Part shown: positions 62,925 to 64,000 of the stretch, piece after piece
How the letters are laid out: each line of letters opens with the position of its first letter
Position numbering within the stretch: the stretch's first letter is position 1
From: Natronoarchaeum mannanilyticum
GTDB lineage: Archaea; Halobacteriota; Halobacteria; Halobacteriales; Natronoarchaeaceae
Direction of reading: 5' to 3'
Assembly (NCBI RefSeq): GCF_039522665.1
Contig: NZ_BAAADV010000001.1
Coordinates: 1,216,133-1,280,132, forward strand
Length of the DNA: 64,000 nt
Position numbers and translations under genes: made by a program
Notes under the pieces: generated by a model
What the model saw: only the letters and a program-made list of their open reading frames with translations
Told to the model about the DNA's origin: nothing
Database searches by the model: none

Positions 62925-63851
62925 ATGAGTTACGTAGACCAAGCACAGTCGTCGTACGAGAGTGCGACCAGCCGGATTCCCGAGAGCCTCCGGGTGTATC
63001 TCCCGATACTCCCGGTGATGGCGCTCGTCGGCCTGTTCATCCTGTATCCGATCGCCCAGGCGATCTACTCCAGTCTCTTCAACAAGAGCCTCCTGGCGCC
63101 CGAGGACGCGGAGTTCGTCGGTATGGGGAACTACGCGGAGATCGCGAGTAACCCCGACATCCACCAGGTCCTCTGGAACACGTTCGTCTGGGTGACGGTC
63201 GGCAGCGTGGCGGCGATCATCCTCGGGTTCCTGATGGGCTGGTTGCTCCACGAGAAACTCCCCTACACGAGCGTCGCGAGCGCCATCGTCCTCATCCCGT
63301 GGGTGCTCCCCCGGGTGGTGGGGGCGTCGATCTGGCGGTTCATGTTCAACGGATCGCAGGGCGTCGTCAACCAACTGTTGGTGACGACCGGGCTGACCGA
63401 CGAGTACATCGTCATGCTCGGGTCGTCGGAGCTCTCGCTGTGGCCGCCGATCATCGGGATGATCTGGCGGCTGGCGCCGCTGTTCGCGCTCCTGACGCTG
63501 ACGTCTCTACAGGGCATCGACGAGCACCTGTTCGAGGCGGCGCGGATGGACGGCGCGACGCCCTGGGAGCGGTTCCGGCACATCACGATTCCGATGATGC
63601 GGTACAACCTGGCGATCGGGTTCCTGCTGATGCTCATCTACAACATCAGGAACTTCTCGATGGTCTGGGTGATGACCCGGGGCGGTCCCGGCGTCTCCAG
63701 TAGCACGCTGCCGGTGATGATCTACCGGTCGGCGTTCATCGACTTCCAGGTCGGCTTCGCCTCGGCGCTGTCGGTTCTGCTGTTCGCCGTGCTGCTGGTG
63801 TTCTCGTACTACTACATCAAGTTCTACGACAAGATGCGAGGTGGACTATAA
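62925..63851 (+). CDS. CUT1 sugar ABC transporter permease (MalF-like)
   Basis: A 308-residue membrane protein with six helices and the EAA loop FEAARMDGATPWERFRHITI (residues ~204-223). It starts MSYVDQAQSSYESATSRIPE. It forms the channel with the next permease, whose ATG overlaps this TAA by one base (TAATG). The substrate is predicted from context to be a rhamnose-related sugar. Confidence 0.92.
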   Translation: MSYVDQAQSSYESATSRIPESLRVYLPILPVMALVGLFILYPIAQAIYSSLFNKSLLAPEDAEFVGMGNYAEIASNPDIHQVLWNTFVWVTVGSVAAIILGFLMGWLLHEKLPYTSVASAIVLIPWVLPRVVGASIWRFMFNGSQGVVNQLLVTTGLTDEYIVMLGSSELSLWPPIIGMIWRLAPLFALLTLTSLQGIDEHLFEAARMDGATPWERFRHITIPMMRYNLAIGFLLMLIYNIRNFSMVWVMTRGGPGVSSSTLPVMIYRSAFIDFQVGFASALSVLLFAVLLVFSYYYIKFYDKMRGGL

Positions 63852-64000
63852 TGGCGACTGACAACACAGATCCGACGGCGGAGTTCCGGAAGAACCAATC
63901 GTGGCTGTTCGACTCGAAGGCGGGCGGGTACGTCAGGAAAACCGCGGTCGGTCTCCTGACGCTGGTCATCGCCGCGTTCGTGCTGTTCCCGCTGTACTGG
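63851..64000 (+). CDS. CUT1 sugar ABC transporter permease (MalG-like), partial
   Basis: Fifty residues are visible before the window edge, starting MATDNTDPTAEFRKNQSWLF and entering a first hydrophobic helix (TAVGLLTLVIAAFVLFPLYW). The phrase ending in FPLYW after the first helix is typical of MalG-type permeases. It would pair with the preceding permease. The rest of the gene lies outside the window. Confidence 0.85.
   Translation, partial: MATDNTDPTAEFRKNQSWLFDSKAGGYVRKTAVGLLTLVIAAFVLFPLYW

Overview
The window comes from a high-GC, acidic-proteome haloarchaeon (class Halobacteria); the genus cannot be fixed from sequence alone. Evidence: the large subunit of the archaeal polymerase PolD, strongly Asp/Glu-rich proteins, Tat-type signal peptides on most exported proteins, a PGF-CTERM-like anchor, many short haloarchaeal zinc-ribbon or membrane proteins, and TATA boxes 25-30 bp upstream of start codons (leaderless transcripts), which I used to choose several starts. 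I saw no rRNA, tRNA, CRISPR array or complete insertion sequence.

Layout. 1-3.5 kb: partial dolichol-kinase-like gene, glyS, a four-CBS protein and a tiny conserved protein. 3.6-11.1 kb: Na+/H+ antiporter, Mn-catalase, bacterial-type NAD+ DNA ligase, DUF2071 protein, an ABC-2 exporter pair and a small conserved protein. 11.3-14.7 kb: GH13 glucan enzyme plus an exported glucodextranase-C-like protein with an Asp/Ser repeat stalk. 14.7-15.6 kb: geneless. 15.6-19.1 kb: small conserved proteins (NifU-like, zinc-ribbon pair) and a ketopantoate-reductase-like gene. 19.1-24.9 kb: polC with a 508-residue intein and, downstream, a fossil copy of its own 3' end; then a DUF296 gene. 25-31.3 kb: aminotransferase, GH3 beta-glucosidase, membrane and acidic proteins, acetamidase. 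31.5-37.7 kb: alkaline phosphatase with dockerin-like tail, MFS transporter, VOC protein, and the metY-metX methionine/homocysteine pair. 37.75-39.85 kb: a probable decayed polymorphic-toxin/immunity island (VWA remnant, Imm49-like protein, pre-toxin-like protein with shifted C-terminus). 39.8-45.1 kb: HEAT/zinc-ribbon protein, methyltransferase, DUF1684 protein, Rad3/XPD-like helicase. 45.2-49.3 kb: thiamine-type ABC importer with a palindromic operator at its start. 49.5-53.3 kb: two rhodaneses, VanZ-like and other membrane proteins.

54.0-64.0 kb reads as one catabolic island: L-rhamnose mutarotase, lactonase, FAH-type hydrolase, SDR dehydrogenase, IclR regulator, lactate-utilization proteins (a LutB-LutA fusion and LutC) and the start of a CUT1 sugar ABC importer. 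Together they fit the archaeal oxidative (diketo-hydrolase) L-rhamnose pathway, which ends in pyruvate and L-lactate; the Lut proteins would oxidise the lactate. The dehydratase, a second dehydrogenase and the transporter ATPase are not in the window and may lie past its right edge.

Most notable signals: the intein ending in Gln inside the PolD catalytic motif; the duplicated gene tails after polC and after a rhodanese gene; the toxin/immunity remnant; the palindrome at the thiamine ABC promoter; and repeated CCGG-type palindromes upstream of the IclR gene.
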